Shown: positions 42,323-52,195, counted from the stretch's first letter. The stretch: 64,000 bases of DNA from Maribacter sp. MMG018 (GCF_018100785.1 NZ_JAGJEC010000002.1:1240001-1304000), one strand, 5' to 3'. Notes: generated by a model from the sequence alone, not told the origin. A program made the numbers and translations.

Positions 42323-43297
42323 TTATTCCTCAAAAGGAAACCTGATCTTCGTCTTTTCACGTACTTTATCCATTAAGGAAATTAGATCGAGACTGTTTTT
42401 ATGACTCCATAAATTGCTCTGCAACTTACCGGCACCAAGACATTGGTGCACCTCCTCGATCTCATGGGTATACCCTTTTCCTGTTTTTGGGACCTCGACC
42501 GTTACAGTTTTCCCATCTTTAACAATGGTATAACTGGTAGCCTCATGCCACCTGGGGTTAATATAGATACTCCCTTTACTTCCCGAAATCTCACTTTTCA
42601 TTTCAGAATTTGAAGTTAACCCACTATACAATAACGCATGGGCATCGGGGTAACCGAACACCATACTACACTGTTTTTCTACACCGGTAGAATGAAAATT
42701 GGCCTTGGCCATAATATCTGTAGGCATCCCCAACATTAGATAGGATAAAAAAATAGGGTAAATACCTATATCCAACAAAGATCCCCCAGCAAGATCAGGG
42801 TTCAAAATTCTTCCTCCCTCATCCCTATCCAAAGCATAAAAAGCAAAATCAGAATACAAATATCCTACTTTGCCAATTTCCCCGGCATCTACTAATTCTT
42901 TAACTTTTTTTATCGTGGGGTTAAACCTAGACCAAAGGGCTTCCATTAGAAAAACCCCATTTTCTTGCGCTACTTTTACAATAGCCGCTACTTCTTTCTT
43001 GTTTACCCCTAAAGGTTTTTCGCACAACACATTTTTGCCGGCTTTCATAGCGGCTATGGCCAATGCGGCATGACCGGTATGGGGAGTCGCTATGTAGACC
43101 ACATCTACCGTATCACTTTCAAACAGTTCCTTATAACTCCCAAAAGAATGGGATGCCCCATATTCGGAAGCAAATTCCCGGGCCTTATTTAAACTTCTAG
43201 AAGCGACCGCCGTCAGCTGCCCTCCCTTCACCAATGTCAAATCTTTTGAAAACGTATGAGCTATTTTACCAGCTCCTGCGATACCCCATCTAACCAT
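42323..43297 (-). CDS. Gfo/Idh/MocA family oxidoreductase
   Basis: A 324-residue NAD(P)-dependent dehydrogenase. The Rossmann N-terminus reads VRWGIAGAGKIAHTF, and the family EKP motif is in VLCEKPLGVNKKEV. A C-terminal alpha/beta dimerisation domain follows (GGSLLDIGIYPIFLSYLMLG). Sugar or sugar-alcohol substrates are usual, for example trans-dihydrodiols or glucose. The start is set at the ATG at 43297: a TTG further upstream lies inside a TAAATTTG promoter element. It is divergent from the acyl-CoA carboxylase gene. Confidence 0.9.
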   Translation of the reverse strand: MVRWGIAGAGKIAHTFSKDLTLVKGGQLTAVASRSLNKAREFASEYGASHSFGSYKELFESDTVDVVYIATPHTGHAALAIAAMKAGKNVLCEKPLGVNKKEVAAIVKVAQENGVFLMEALWSRFNPTIKKVKELVDAGEIGKVGYLYSDFAFYALDRDEGGRILNPDLAGGSLLDIGIYPIFLSYLMLGMPTDIMAKANFHSTGVEKQCSMVFGYPDAHALLYSGLTSNSEMKSEISGSKGSIYINPRWHEATSYTIVKDGKTVTVEVPKTGKGYTHEIEEVHQCLGAGKLQSNLWSHKNSLDLISLMDKVREKTKIRFPFEE

Positions 43298-43324
43298 ACT
43301 TTTGTTTTTAGTATTGTATTTACC

Positions 43325-43332
43325 CAAATTTA
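43325..43332 (-). promoter_or_regulatory. Promoter -7 element of the Gfo/Idh/MocA gene
   Basis: TAAATTTG on the minus strand, 27 bases before the chosen ATG. A longer reading frame starting at TTG would begin inside this element, which argues for the ATG at 43297. Confidence 0.55.
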
Positions 43333-43371
43333 ACTCCTTATCTTTAGCCTAGAAAAAAGAAATTGTAAAGA

Positions 43372-45000
43372 ATGGATTTAAAATTCAATCGAAACGAAGA
43401 TACCAACAAGTTATTACTGTCCACACTTAGGCAAAAATTGGCAAAAGTACAGCTAGGTGGTGGAAAAGCTAAAATAGCAAAGCAGCACGAACAAGGAAAA
43501 ATGACTGCTAGAGAGCGTATTGATTATTTGCTAGACCCAAATTCAGAACAATTGGAAATAGGTGCATTTGTAGGAGAAGGAATGTACGAAGAACATGGTG
43601 GATGCCCTTCTGGAGGTGTGGTCGTAAAAATTGGGTACGTAAAAGGAAAACAATGTATCGTAGTCGCCAATGATGCTACGGTAAAAGCCGGGGCATGGTT
43701 TCCCATAACGGCCAAGAAAAATCTTAGGGCCCAAGAAATTGCCATAGAAAACAAACTACCCATTATTTATTTAGTAGATAGCGCAGGAGTTTATCTGCCG
43801 TTACAAGATGAAATTTTTCCCGATAAAGAGCATTTTGGCCGTATTTTCAGGAACAATGCCATTATGAGCAGTATGGGCATTACACAAATATCGGCCGTTA
43901 TGGGAAGTTGCGTTGCCGGTGGCGCCTATTTACCTATTATGAGCGATGAAGCTTTGATCGTAGATAAAACAGGAAGTATATTTTTGGCAGGAAGCTACCT
44001 TGTAAAAGCCGCTATCGGTGAGAGTATAGACAATGAAACCCTTGGTGGCGCCACTACCCATTGCGAAATTAGCGGGGTAACCGACTATAAGTCCAAAGAC
44101 GATAAAGACGCCTTGGATACCATTAAAAATATTATGGACAAAATAGGGGATTTTCCCAAGGCCGGATATAATCGTAGCGAACCTTTGGCCCCAAAAGAAA
44201 AACAAGAGGACATATATGGTATTCTGCCCAGCTCAAGAGCAGAACAGTACGATATGATGGAAATCATCAAAAGGTTAGTGGACAATTCCGAATTTGAACC
44301 TTATAAAGATGGTTATGGAAAAACCATCATCACCGGTTATGCAAGAATTGATGGCTGGGCCGTGGGCATTGTGGCAAACCAACGAAAGGTCGTGAAGACA
44401 AAAAAAGGGGAAATGCAGTTTGGAGGGGTCATATATTCGGATTCTGCCGACAAGGCCACACGCTTCATTGCCAATTGCAACCAAAAGAAAATTCCGTTGG
44501 TATTCTTACAGGATGTTACCGGTTTTATGGTCGGTAGCAAAAGTGAGCATGGCGGTATTATAAAAGACGGTGCCAAAATGGTAAATGCCGTCAGTAATTC
44601 GGTAGTGCCAAAATTTACTGTGGTTATAGGAAATAGTTACGGGGCAGGTAATTATGCCATGTGCGGAAAAGCCTATGACCCTAGACTAATAGTTGCATGG
44701 CCAAGTGCAGAACTTGCTGTAATGAGCGGTAATTCTGCGGCCAAGGTCTTATTGCAGATCGAAAAGGCTTCCCTAAAAAAGAAAGGAGAAACCATTACAG
44801 AAAAGAAAGAGACCGAACTCTACGATAAAATCAAAAAAAGGTACGATAATCAGGTTTCCCCCTATTATGCGGCATCAAGATTATGGACAGATGCCATTAT
44901 AGATCCTTTGGAAACCCGTAAATGGATCTCTATGGGAATTGAAGCTGCCGACCATTCCCCTATCGAAAAACCGTTTAACATGGGAGTTTTACAGGTTTAG
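43372..45000 (+). CDS. Acyl-CoA carboxylase beta subunit (carboxyltransferase)
   Basis: A 542-residue biotin-dependent carboxyltransferase subunit of the propionyl-/methylcrotonyl-CoA carboxylase type. The N-terminal carboxyltransferase half has the CoA site (VAGGAYLPIMSDEALIVDKT) and the C-terminal half the carboxybiotin site (VTGFMVGSKSEHGGIIKDG, YGAGNYAMCGKAYDP). Length and the MTARERIDYLLD start fit methylcrotonyl-CoA carboxylase beta, but geranyl- and propionyl-CoA enzymes share them. No alpha or biotin-carrier subunit is adjacent in the window. Cytoplasmic. The convergent neighbour starts 12 bases away with no terminator between. Confidence 0.9.
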   Translation: MDLKFNRNEDTNKLLLSTLRQKLAKVQLGGGKAKIAKQHEQGKMTARERIDYLLDPNSEQLEIGAFVGEGMYEEHGGCPSGGVVVKIGYVKGKQCIVVANDATVKAGAWFPITAKKNLRAQEIAIENKLPIIYLVDSAGVYLPLQDEIFPDKEHFGRIFRNNAIMSSMGITQISAVMGSCVAGGAYLPIMSDEALIVDKTGSIFLAGSYLVKAAIGESIDNETLGGATTHCEISGVTDYKSKDDKDALDTIKNIMDKIGDFPKAGYNRSEPLAPKEKQEDIYGILPSSRAEQYDMMEIIKRLVDNSEFEPYKDGYGKTIITGYARIDGWAVGIVANQRKVVKTKKGEMQFGGVIYSDSADKATRFIANCNQKKIPLVFLQDVTGFMVGSKSEHGGIIKDGAKMVNAVSNSVVPKFTVVIGNSYGAGNYAMCGKAYDPRLIVAWPSAELAVMSGNSAAKVLLQIEKASLKKKGETITEKKETELYDKIKKRYDNQVSPYYAASRLWTDAIIDPLETRKWISMGIEAADHSPIEKPFNMGVLQV

Positions 45001-45011
45001 GATAGGTATGC

Positions 45012-47624
45012 TTATGGAATTTTAACGAGTTCTCTGTAAACATCCTTGATATCGGCCCTAAAGAACATTGTACGGTTCTTTTGATCTGCAGTACCATAAT
45101 CGGTACTGATGGTAATTTTCAAATAGGTGGCCAACCCTGATTTGTTACCCCTATAATTGGAGTTTATTTGCCAAGATCCCTCATTACCATATATAAAGAA
45201 ATCTTTACTGGTGAAGCCTCTAGAAACAAGGCTTTCTTTGGCTTCGCCATCCCTTTCGTTGGACCAATCGCTTACATAGCCATCGGAAGACACGAACTGA
45301 AAATCCAATACTGCGGAATCGTCGTTCCATTCCAATAAAATTCTTGTTTTGCGTTCATCTTCCATCAAATTGGCTAAAGAAGAGGTTATTTTCTCCTCAG
45401 GAATATCGAGCAATACTTTCACCTCAGAATTCATAACATTCTGAAGGGCTTCGGGCGGTTCAGAAAAATAACCTTCTTCTAAAAGGTTAAAACACCGACC
45501 GTACAACCCCATTCCTTTTTCCTCTTGCTTGTTAAGAACATAGGCATAGGCGAGATCTCTATATGACTCTATCGAATTTGATTTCTGCCTCAAGATTCGT
45601 TTATAAAGATCGACCGATAGTCCATACTTTTCATTCTTGTCCAAAACAAAGGCCAATGCCTTAAGGTAGTCGACATCTTTAGTAGAACGTTCTAGATTAC
45701 GCTCCACTAAACCTTCGGTAAAAGTTTCACCTGCCCAAAATTCAAGAAAATAGTTAATGGCATCTATATTAAAATTAGGATTGGAGCCATATTTGGGTTC
45801 GTAGGTATTATAAACCTCTTGTGCTTGGGCAAAATTTGTGGAACTATATAGCTCTTGCAAAAAATCCGGCCAATTACGTCGTGCCTCTTCTTCCGTTATC
45901 GTTTTTGATGCCACTGTTCGGGCATTACCTATGCCCGCCCCACGCTTTTGCCCATTACTGGACGACGCACTGGCCTTAGTATTGATTATGATAACGCCAC
46001 CAGCTCCTATAGAACCATACTTGGCTACCGCCGAAAGCCCCGATAAAACAGCAATACGCTTAATCTGTGATATGTCGAGGAAAGTGGGAAACCCCTCTAC
46101 AATAAGACCATCAATTTCATATGCTGCAGGAATAGGATTGCTAGTACCCCCCTGTCTTAAAAAAATTTGTGTAGAACCATCTAGCTTGTCCGTGGATAAC
46201 ATACTTAAACCAGAAACCTTGCCCCTTAACAAATTGCCCAATGTAGTGGCACCACTGGTAAAATCCGACTCATCCATAATTTTTAAAGAAACCCCAGAAG
46301 TTTCTTTGTCAAAAATGCCGAAAGAAGTCTTTATAATCCCCTTATCTTCATTATACTGTGCCAACAGTTCTTCTTGTGTTCTTTTTCCTTTGGTCGATGC
46401 CGTAACCGTCACCTCCTCTAGGTTCACCACTTTTTCTTGCAAAGAAACATTAACGGCATATGATGTTTCCAGTACTTTTCTTTTTTCCTTTTCTAAAAAG
46501 GAATGGCTAAACTCTAGCTCATCGTTCACTTTGGCGTTTATGGTATACCTGCCCTTCTCATCGGTAAATGCAACTTCACCTGTGGTAAGATTCTGAATCT
46601 GTGCTTTGACAATGGGTTCCCCTTCTTTAAAAACAAAGCCTCCGACCTGTTTTTTGTTCTTACCCATGGTATTTAGCAGTTGTTCTTCCGAGTAATCGAG
46701 GACCAAAGTTTCATCCATGTCCGCATCATCTTCATCATCGTCCAACAACGTAGTACTTACAAAATAGGTCAGGGCATCCTTAGAATACCTTTTCCACTCC
46801 CCTTGACTCGCATACCTCCTGTAGGAAACCCCCGGAGTATCGTCACCGGCCAACATAAGACCGATCTGCGAACCATATACCTTTAAAAGCTCTACACCTA
46901 TACTAAAATCGTTTTCTACTATAATATTATAAGGTTCAAGGTCTACTCCTACTTTACCTACCTTGGTTTTAAGGGTATAAAGAATGTTCTTATTGGTAAT
47001 CTTTTTTTCTGGATATTTAGTGGTTCCGTCATATACATTAATCCGTATCAAAAGACTGTCGGAGGTATTCTCTAGAACATAAAAATAAAAGGCCTTTAGC
47101 TGCCTACTTTTCTTGTTCACATTAATTTTGGTCACCAATTCACCACCTAAGGCCCCATCACCTTCCCACGAACCATTTTTTAATTTACCAACATAAGAAT
47201 AGCCCACAATTTTATCATTTTTGCTCCTACGTTTTCTTTTGCGGCTACTTAAAACAACTTCATTAAGGCTTACAACCTCTGGTTCTAATTTTATTTGGAG
47301 AGGTTTGGCACCTTGCCCTTGTACCTCTAAAAATGGCAACCTATAATCTTTATAGGCCAAAGAAGAAACCTTCAAAGTATCGGAAGATGATAATTTAGAT
47401 GCGTCAAAAGAAAAATTAAAAGTACCGTCCTCTTCCGAAACCGTACCCAATCCTTTATTCACGAAACCTATATTTACATAAGGTAAGGGAAGACCCGTAT
47501 CGGCATCTAAAACCACCCCTTTAAAAATTGTTTGTGAAAACAAGTCCTGGGACAGCAAAAAGAAACAAAACCATGCACAAACAACGAGGGTTCTTTTAAA
47601 AACAAAATTAAAATCCCTCATCAT
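45012..47624 (-). CDS. Exported multidomain protein: carboxypeptidase-like domains, plug domain, no barrel
   Basis: An 870-residue exported protein. After an N-terminal hydrophobic segment come a carboxypeptidase-regulatory-like domain (about 31-118, GVVLDADTGLPLPYVNIGFV), a long unassigned linker, a second such domain (about 326-400, GEPIVKAQIQNLTTGEVAFT), a TonB-receptor plug-like domain (about 455-550, ending GSIGAGGVIIINTKAS), helical repeats that look TPR-like (about 590-715) and a C-terminal beta domain (about 745-870) recalling DUF2135. The large outer-membrane barrel that normally follows a plug is absent. Adjacent stops show no frameshift that could explain its loss. It is on the M24 peptidase strand, 70 bases away. 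Confidence 0.75.
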   Translation of the reverse strand: MMRDFNFVFKRTLVVCAWFCFFLLSQDLFSQTIFKGVVLDADTGLPLPYVNIGFVNKGLGTVSEEDGTFNFSFDASKLSSSDTLKVSSLAYKDYRLPFLEVQGQGAKPLQIKLEPEVVSLNEVVLSSRKRKRRSKNDKIVGYSYVGKLKNGSWEGDGALGGELVTKINVNKKSRQLKAFYFYVLENTSDSLLIRINVYDGTTKYPEKKITNKNILYTLKTKVGKVGVDLEPYNIIVENDFSIGVELLKVYGSQIGLMLAGDDTPGVSYRRYASQGEWKRYSKDALTYFVSTTLLDDDEDDADMDETLVLDYSEEQLLNTMGKNKKQVGGFVFKEGEPIVKAQIQNLTTGEVAFTDEKGRYTINAKVNDELEFSHSFLEKEKRKVLETSYAVNVSLQEKVVNLEEVTVTASTKGKRTQEELLAQYNEDKGIIKTSFGIFDKETSGVSLKIMDESDFTSGATTLGNLLRGKVSGLSMLSTDKLDGSTQIFLRQGGTSNPIPAAYEIDGLIVEGFPTFLDISQIKRIAVLSGLSAVAKYGSIGAGGVIIINTKASASSSNGQKRGAGIGNARTVASKTITEEEARRNWPDFLQELYSSTNFAQAQEVYNTYEPKYGSNPNFNIDAINYFLEFWAGETFTEGLVERNLERSTKDVDYLKALAFVLDKNEKYGLSVDLYKRILRQKSNSIESYRDLAYAYVLNKQEEKGMGLYGRCFNLLEEGYFSEPPEALQNVMNSEVKVLLDIPEEKITSSLANLMEDERKTRILLEWNDDSAVLDFQFVSSDGYVSDWSNERDGEAKESLVSRGFTSKDFFIYGNEGSWQINSNYRGNKSGLATYLKITISTDYGTADQKNRTMFFRADIKDVYRELVKIP

Positions 47625-47694
47625 AGAAGCAGTTTTATTAATGGTTAGAATGTTTTTTTATAAAACCGTTGACCCTATACTATCGGGTATCGGT

Positions 47695-49041
47695 TTAATT
47701 ACCTTGGTGGTCTTTCACCCTTGGTATCAGCAAAAGTTCCGTTTGCCTACCATTTACGTATCTAAAGCCGTCTTCACCATAAAAACCGGCCTCTTCCAGC
47801 ATAATACGAATATCTCTTTTCCATTCTGGAATATTGATGGTAGTATTCAATTCTATGGCGTAAACGGTATTGGGGTTTAGCGGGTAGTTTTCCCCATCAT
47901 CTTTCATTACACCGCCTTGCGAATCCCACATACCAATAGTAGTACCTGCAGAATGTCCGTACATTCCCAACGGATGCGTATATATTGCAGGCCTTAGTCC
48001 GGCCGCTTTTGCCTCTTTCAACGATTTTGCCAAAATTTCATTTCCCGTTCTACCCTTGATCATATTGGAAGTAAGAAAATCTTGTACCCTATTACCATCC
48101 TTAAGTCCGTTGACCAAAAAATCAGGAGCCGACCTTTCTTCTGGTCTTAACACGTAGGCCAATTCTTGACAGTCGGTATTAAGTCGCAAATAGGTAATAC
48201 CGAAATCGCAATGTAACAGATCCCCCGGCAGAATGACCGTATCCTCTGGCCTTCCGGAAAAAGAATATAAATGCCCTACCAACTCTTCTTTAGAACGCTG
48301 AACGTCCACTGTAGGATGAAACCAGGTCTCTAAACCTAAATCTGTTACTTTTTGACGCATCCACCATTCAACATCGGATGTAGTGGTTACACCGGGAGTT
48401 ATCACTTTTTCAGAAAAAGCCTCCGCAATGATATCGTGGGTAATATCCACCAACTGATTATAAATAACCATTTCGCGTGCTGTTCTGGTCTCTATCCACC
48501 GAACGGCCAATTGCTCTGCAGAAACAACCTTATTGCTATATTTTTTTGGAAGGTACCTCATAAACTCATCATAATCGGTCTTATCCAGGCCATCGGCTAT
48601 ATTATGGTCTTTAGAAAAGTTTAATCCTATTTTCTTCGGATTTCTTTCGGTTATCAATTGCATTAAGCGCTTCCATTGATCGGGCTCTTTCTCTTTATCC
48701 CAAGCAGATATAATATTCTTACCCACATTGTAACGGGCCACAGCCAGTTTTTCGATACTGTTCTTCTCTTTGTTTCTGTAAAAAAGCAAGATGGTTCTTC
48801 TACGGGCATTCAGCCATGTAGCGGGCAGCATAGTGCGTATTACCGGATCCTCGTTATATTCCCTTGAAATTACGACCCACATATCTATATCGGCCGCATC
48901 CATCAAATCTGGCAACAGATTATTAAAACGGTCATCCAATATCTCATCTACTACCGTCGCCCTTTCCCGTTCATCTAAAATATACTGGGCATTGACACTT
49001 AAACAAGACAACAAAACCAAAAGAAAAACCGCTTTTTTCAT
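47695..49041 (-). CDS. Exported M24 family metallopeptidase (Xaa-Pro aminopeptidase-like)
   Basis: A 448-residue protein with signal peptide KKAVFLLVLLSCLSVNA and a pita-bread M24 catalytic fold. Metal-ligand regions are readable: GDLLHCDFGITYLRLNTDCQ, THPLGMYGHSAGTTIGMWDS and YAIELNTTINIPEWKR. The second Asp of the usual pair falls at an Asn or Thr position in some M24 variants, so metal occupancy is uncertain. It probably trims N-terminal residues from peptides in the periplasm. It lies 37 bases after menE on the same strand. Confidence 0.85.
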   Translation of the reverse strand: MKKAVFLLVLLSCLSVNAQYILDERERATVVDEILDDRFNNLLPDLMDAADIDMWVVISREYNEDPVIRTMLPATWLNARRRTILLFYRNKEKNSIEKLAVARYNVGKNIISAWDKEKEPDQWKRLMQLITERNPKKIGLNFSKDHNIADGLDKTDYDEFMRYLPKKYSNKVVSAEQLAVRWIETRTAREMVIYNQLVDITHDIIAEAFSEKVITPGVTTTSDVEWWMRQKVTDLGLETWFHPTVDVQRSKEELVGHLYSFSGRPEDTVILPGDLLHCDFGITYLRLNTDCQELAYVLRPEERSAPDFLVNGLKDGNRVQDFLTSNMIKGRTGNEILAKSLKEAKAAGLRPAIYTHPLGMYGHSAGTTIGMWDSQGGVMKDDGENYPLNPNTVYAIELNTTINIPEWKRDIRIMLEEAGFYGEDGFRYVNGRQTELLLIPRVKDHQGN

Positions 49042-49078
49042 ACACCTGAATATTTAATTTAAATAAGATTACTGCTTT

Positions 49079-50152
49079 TTAAGGTTTATCCAAAACCATT
49101 TGCAAACAATTTTTCCTTTGTACTTTCCCGTTTTTGGTTTTTGCAAACCTTCTTAGGGAATAAACTTCTTTTGGACGCTCGTATTTACCCAATTCTTTCA
49201 TGGAAGAAAAATCGTAATTATGCGTCGCTTCGCCTTCAATGATCAAAACCAGTTTTTGACCCAAAACGGCATCGGGAACTCCCGTTACAAAAAAAGGCTT
49301 TTGAATATATAGTCCTAACTTTTTTTCTATAGTTTCCGGATGTAATTTGACCCCTCCAGAATTGATAACATTATCATACCTTCCCAACCACCTAAATTGC
49401 GTATCCGAAATAAGATCAACCACATCGTTCGTAACAATTGTTTCTTTCGAAACCTTTGGAGCCCGGATTACCAAACAACCTCTTTTGTCCTGTGATAGGC
49501 ATATCTCTGGCAATGCTTGAAAAAATTCATTGACATTATCCTCTTTATAACGGTTCAGGCGCCTTACCGCTATGTGGGTAATGGTCTCGGTCATACCATA
49601 GGTTTCAAAAACACCTGTATTTATGTTATCTAGCCTTTTAATAAGTTCTTGCGAAACAGCCGCCCCACCAACGATAAGTGTTTTTATTGCTGATAATTTA
49701 TTGATGGATTTTTCGACCTGAAGCGGGATCATGGCACAAAAATCAAAAGTCTTGTCCAATTTCCCTAAAGGGTCCGAACCGGGTGGTACCATATAAATAT
49801 TAAGCCCTAGTACCATGGCCCTGACCAACATCATTTTTCCGGCTATATAATCGCACGGCAAACAAAGTAAAGCGGTATCACCCTGTTTAATTTTAAAATA
49901 AGCACCCGTAGCAAGAGCACTATTGACCATATGTTCTTTTAAGAGTGTTATTACTTTAGGTACTCCTGTAGAACCAGAAGTTTGCACATTAAGACGTTCA
50001 CTACCGTCTATCCAATTTAAAAGAAAATCACCAATACTTTTTTGATACTCTTCACCTTCTTTGATAAAACTATAGGCTATTTCGGTTAAATCGCCCACAG
50101 AAACCTTTTTACCATCGATGCGAAATTCTGGGTGTACAGATGCAACAAACAT
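49079..50152 (-). CDS. menE: o-Succinylbenzoate-CoA ligase
   Basis: An ANL-superfamily adenylate-forming enzyme, about 357 residues, converting o-succinylbenzoate to its CoA thioester in menaquinone synthesis. The P-loop QTSGSTGVPKVI, the FETYGMTETITHI motif and the hinge region near RWLGRYDNVINSGGVKLHPE are present. It is shorter than E. coli MenE at the N-terminus, as in other flavobacteria. The frame is open to an ATG at 50173 that overlaps the CPBP gene by 20 bases; the ATG at 50152 sits one base past that gene's stop and gives a better fit. It follows menC and the CPBP gene. Confidence 0.88.
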   Translation of the reverse strand: MFVASVHPEFRIDGKKVSVGDLTEIAYSFIKEGEEYQKSIGDFLLNWIDGSERLNVQTSGSTGVPKVITLLKEHMVNSALATGAYFKIKQGDTALLCLPCDYIAGKMMLVRAMVLGLNIYMVPPGSDPLGKLDKTFDFCAMIPLQVEKSINKLSAIKTLIVGGAAVSQELIKRLDNINTGVFETYGMTETITHIAVRRLNRYKEDNVNEFFQALPEICLSQDKRGCLVIRAPKVSKETIVTNDVVDLISDTQFRWLGRYDNVINSGGVKLHPETIEKKLGLYIQKPFFVTGVPDAVLGQKLVLIIEGEATHNYDFSSMKELGKYERPKEVYSLRRFAKTKNGKVQRKNCLQMVLDKP

Positions 50153-50153
50153 G

Positions 50154-51107
50154 CTATTGATCGTTAACGCCATTTAAATAGGCCTCTTTTGACAAAACTT
50201 TTCCTGTTAACCTCTCTTTCCAATTAGTCCATTTATATTTTTTAGAAAAGAAAAATAGCAATAATGGAAAGACAACGAATACAGGAACCAAGACATCCCA
50301 TCCTAGCACTGGGTCTGAAACATCGGTATAGAGAGAGTTTGTTTGAAAAGCCGTCCAATCGGCGGTTACCAATAAAGCGGCCGTTAAGTTATTGGCTGCG
50401 TGAAAGCCCAAAGCCAATTCCAGGCCTTCATCCATCAACGTGAGTATTCCAAGAAAAAAACCGGTACCCACATAAAAGATCAAGATACCATAGCCTAGTT
50501 TTTGAACCTCTGGATTAAAAATATGCATCATACCAAAAAGAACGGAAGTAAAAACCAGTGGAAACCATCTGTTTTTAGTCAAAATACCCAAGCCCTGCAT
50601 CATATATCCCCTCATAAAATATTCTTCCATACTTGTTTGGATAGGAATCATAAGAATCGCTACCACTGCCAATGTTAGAAATGGCACCAGATTAAATTGA
50701 AAAACATAATCATCGGGAGATAGAAAAATATCTATAAAAATGAATATTATCGAGATAACGGCCCATAAAGAAAAGGAGAAGGCAATTCGACCCCAATCTA
50801 CCTTTTTTCTGGAGGTGGTCAACGATCTTATGGATTGTTTGTGTACGAATTTCACATAAAGAAACAAAAAGACGAGTCCTATAGCGAAGGTCAACAACAT
50901 AAAAAACAAAAAAGTATTGGAACCTAAAACTTCTGACATTGCCCCCATATCACCACTGGCCATAACCGACATGGCGTCACCTTTCATTATTAAGGCCACT
51001 AATAACGGGATGGCACCAAAAACCTGCCATGCACCAAAAACAATGAAGACACCCAGAACATACCTCCAACTATCACTTAAACCTTTGTACGCCTGCTCTA
51101 TATACAT
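50154..51107 (-). CDS. CPBP-family intramembrane glutamic endopeptidase
   Basis: A 317-residue polytopic inner-membrane protein of the CAAX-protease/bacteriocin-processing (Abi/CPBP) family. The active-site motif MEEYFMRGYMMQGLG gives the EExxxR triad, and the following FGMMHIF supplies the conserved His. About seven or eight membrane helices are visible. It is embedded between menC (10-base overlap) and menE, so the three genes are coupled. Whether it has any role in menaquinone synthesis is unknown. Confidence 0.9.
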   Translation of the reverse strand: MYIEQAYKGLSDSWRYVLGVFIVFGAWQVFGAIPLLVALIMKGDAMSVMASGDMGAMSEVLGSNTFLFFMLLTFAIGLVFLFLYVKFVHKQSIRSLTTSRKKVDWGRIAFSFSLWAVISIIFIFIDIFLSPDDYVFQFNLVPFLTLAVVAILMIPIQTSMEEYFMRGYMMQGLGILTKNRWFPLVFTSVLFGMMHIFNPEVQKLGYGILIFYVGTGFFLGILTLMDEGLELALGFHAANNLTAALLVTADWTAFQTNSLYTDVSDPVLGWDVLVPVFVVFPLLLFFFSKKYKWTNWKERLTGKVLSKEAYLNGVNDQ

Positions 51108-52150
51108 AAACTATCTATTAAATTTTTATTCCACTCTTTAGAGCTATTGTAATACAGCCCCCCATTATTCACCTCTAAAGGGCTGTCAAAATTGTTCGTG
51201 AACAACGACCCCGTTCCCAGGCCCTGAGGCATCTTATTGCCAAGTGTGGCCGTCCATTGCGCTATGGCGTTTAAACCTATATTGCTTTCTAGGGCACTCG
51301 TAATCCACCATCCTGTACCATATTTTTCAGCCAAAGCTATCCACTCCCCACTTCCTTTAAAACCACCGACCAGACTAGGTTTTAAAATAATATACTGTGG
51401 TTTAATCGTTAGTAGCAATTCCTCCTTTTTAGTTACATCTACCACACCAATTAATTCCTCGTCCAAAGCAATAGGCAACGGCGTTTCTTCACATAATCGT
51501 TGCATTGCCGTCCAATTTCCTTGTTTTATGGGTTGTTCGATAGAATGTAAATCAAATTCCGCCAAAGCCTTTAATTTATCCAATGCCTCGTCATGCTTAA
51601 AGGCCCCATTGGCATCTACCCTTAATTCGATTTCACTTTTCGAAAACTCTTTTCTGATCGCTTCCAAAAGCTTTAGCTCATCGTTAAAATTAATGGCCCC
51701 TATTTTCATTTTTATACAAGAAAAGCCTTGATCGATCTTCTCCCTTATCTGAGACCTCATAAAATCGTAGCTCCCCATCCAAATAAGTCCGTTAATAGAA
51801 ATTGGTTCTTTTGAGGTTAAAAAAGGGGAAGAAAAAAGCTGAAAAGGGTCTTGGGCACTTAAAGACAAAAATGCTTGTTCCAATCCAAATTGTATACTCG
51901 GAAAATCTCTTAATTGGGGAAGTAGGGCCTCTAACCCCAAATCAATATTCTTCACTACCCAATTACATTTTTCTTCGTAGCCGGGAACATCATCATAACT
52001 AAGCCCCCGAAAAAGACCACACTCACCTATTCCGAAACGATTGTTCTCCCTTAAAATAACAAACCATGTTTCCTTAGTCCTTAACACGCCTCTAGAGGTG
52101 CCACTGGGTCTTTTAAAATTGAGTAAGTACTTTTTAAAAGTTACATTCAT
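51098..52150 (-). CDS. menC: o-Succinylbenzoate synthase
   Basis: A 350-residue enolase-superfamily enzyme dehydrating SHCHC to o-succinylbenzoate. The catalytic lysine motif is CIKMKIGAINF (KxK), and metal and base residues lie in ELRVDANGAF, LHSIEQPI, ALDEELIG and ILKPSLVGGF. The frame is open to a TTG at 52162, but that codon lies inside a TAAATTTG promoter element, so the ATG at 52150 is preferred. It overlaps the CPBP gene by ten bases and is divergent from the SDR gene. Confidence 0.92.
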   Translation of the reverse strand: MNVTFKKYLLNFKRPSGTSRGVLRTKETWFVILRENNRFGIGECGLFRGLSYDDVPGYEEKCNWVVKNIDLGLEALLPQLRDFPSIQFGLEQAFLSLSAQDPFQLFSSPFLTSKEPISINGLIWMGSYDFMRSQIREKIDQGFSCIKMKIGAINFNDELKLLEAIRKEFSKSEIELRVDANGAFKHDEALDKLKALAEFDLHSIEQPIKQGNWTAMQRLCEETPLPIALDEELIGVVDVTKKEELLLTIKPQYIILKPSLVGGFKGSGEWIALAEKYGTGWWITSALESNIGLNAIAQWTATLGNKMPQGLGTGSLFTNNFDSPLEVNNGGLYYNSSKEWNKNLIDSLCI

Positions 52151-52159
52151 AAAATAATT

Positions 52160-52193
52160 CAAATTTAGCTATATTTTGATACTCAATAAACAA
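52160..52193 (-). promoter_or_regulatory. Promoter of the menC operon
   Basis: On the minus strand, TAAATTTG (52160-52167) has a TTG 23 bases upstream (52191-52193) and lies nine bases before the menC ATG, giving a very short leader. It also overlaps the region just before the divergent SDR start codon, so the two promoters may interfere. Confidence 0.6.
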
Positions 52194-52195
52194 TT

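Noticed and set aside
45838..46596. Plus-strand open frame of about 250 codons inside the plug-domain gene
   Set aside because: It lies wholly antisense to a coherent domain protein, with Ser/Pro-rich low-information sequence and no promoter.
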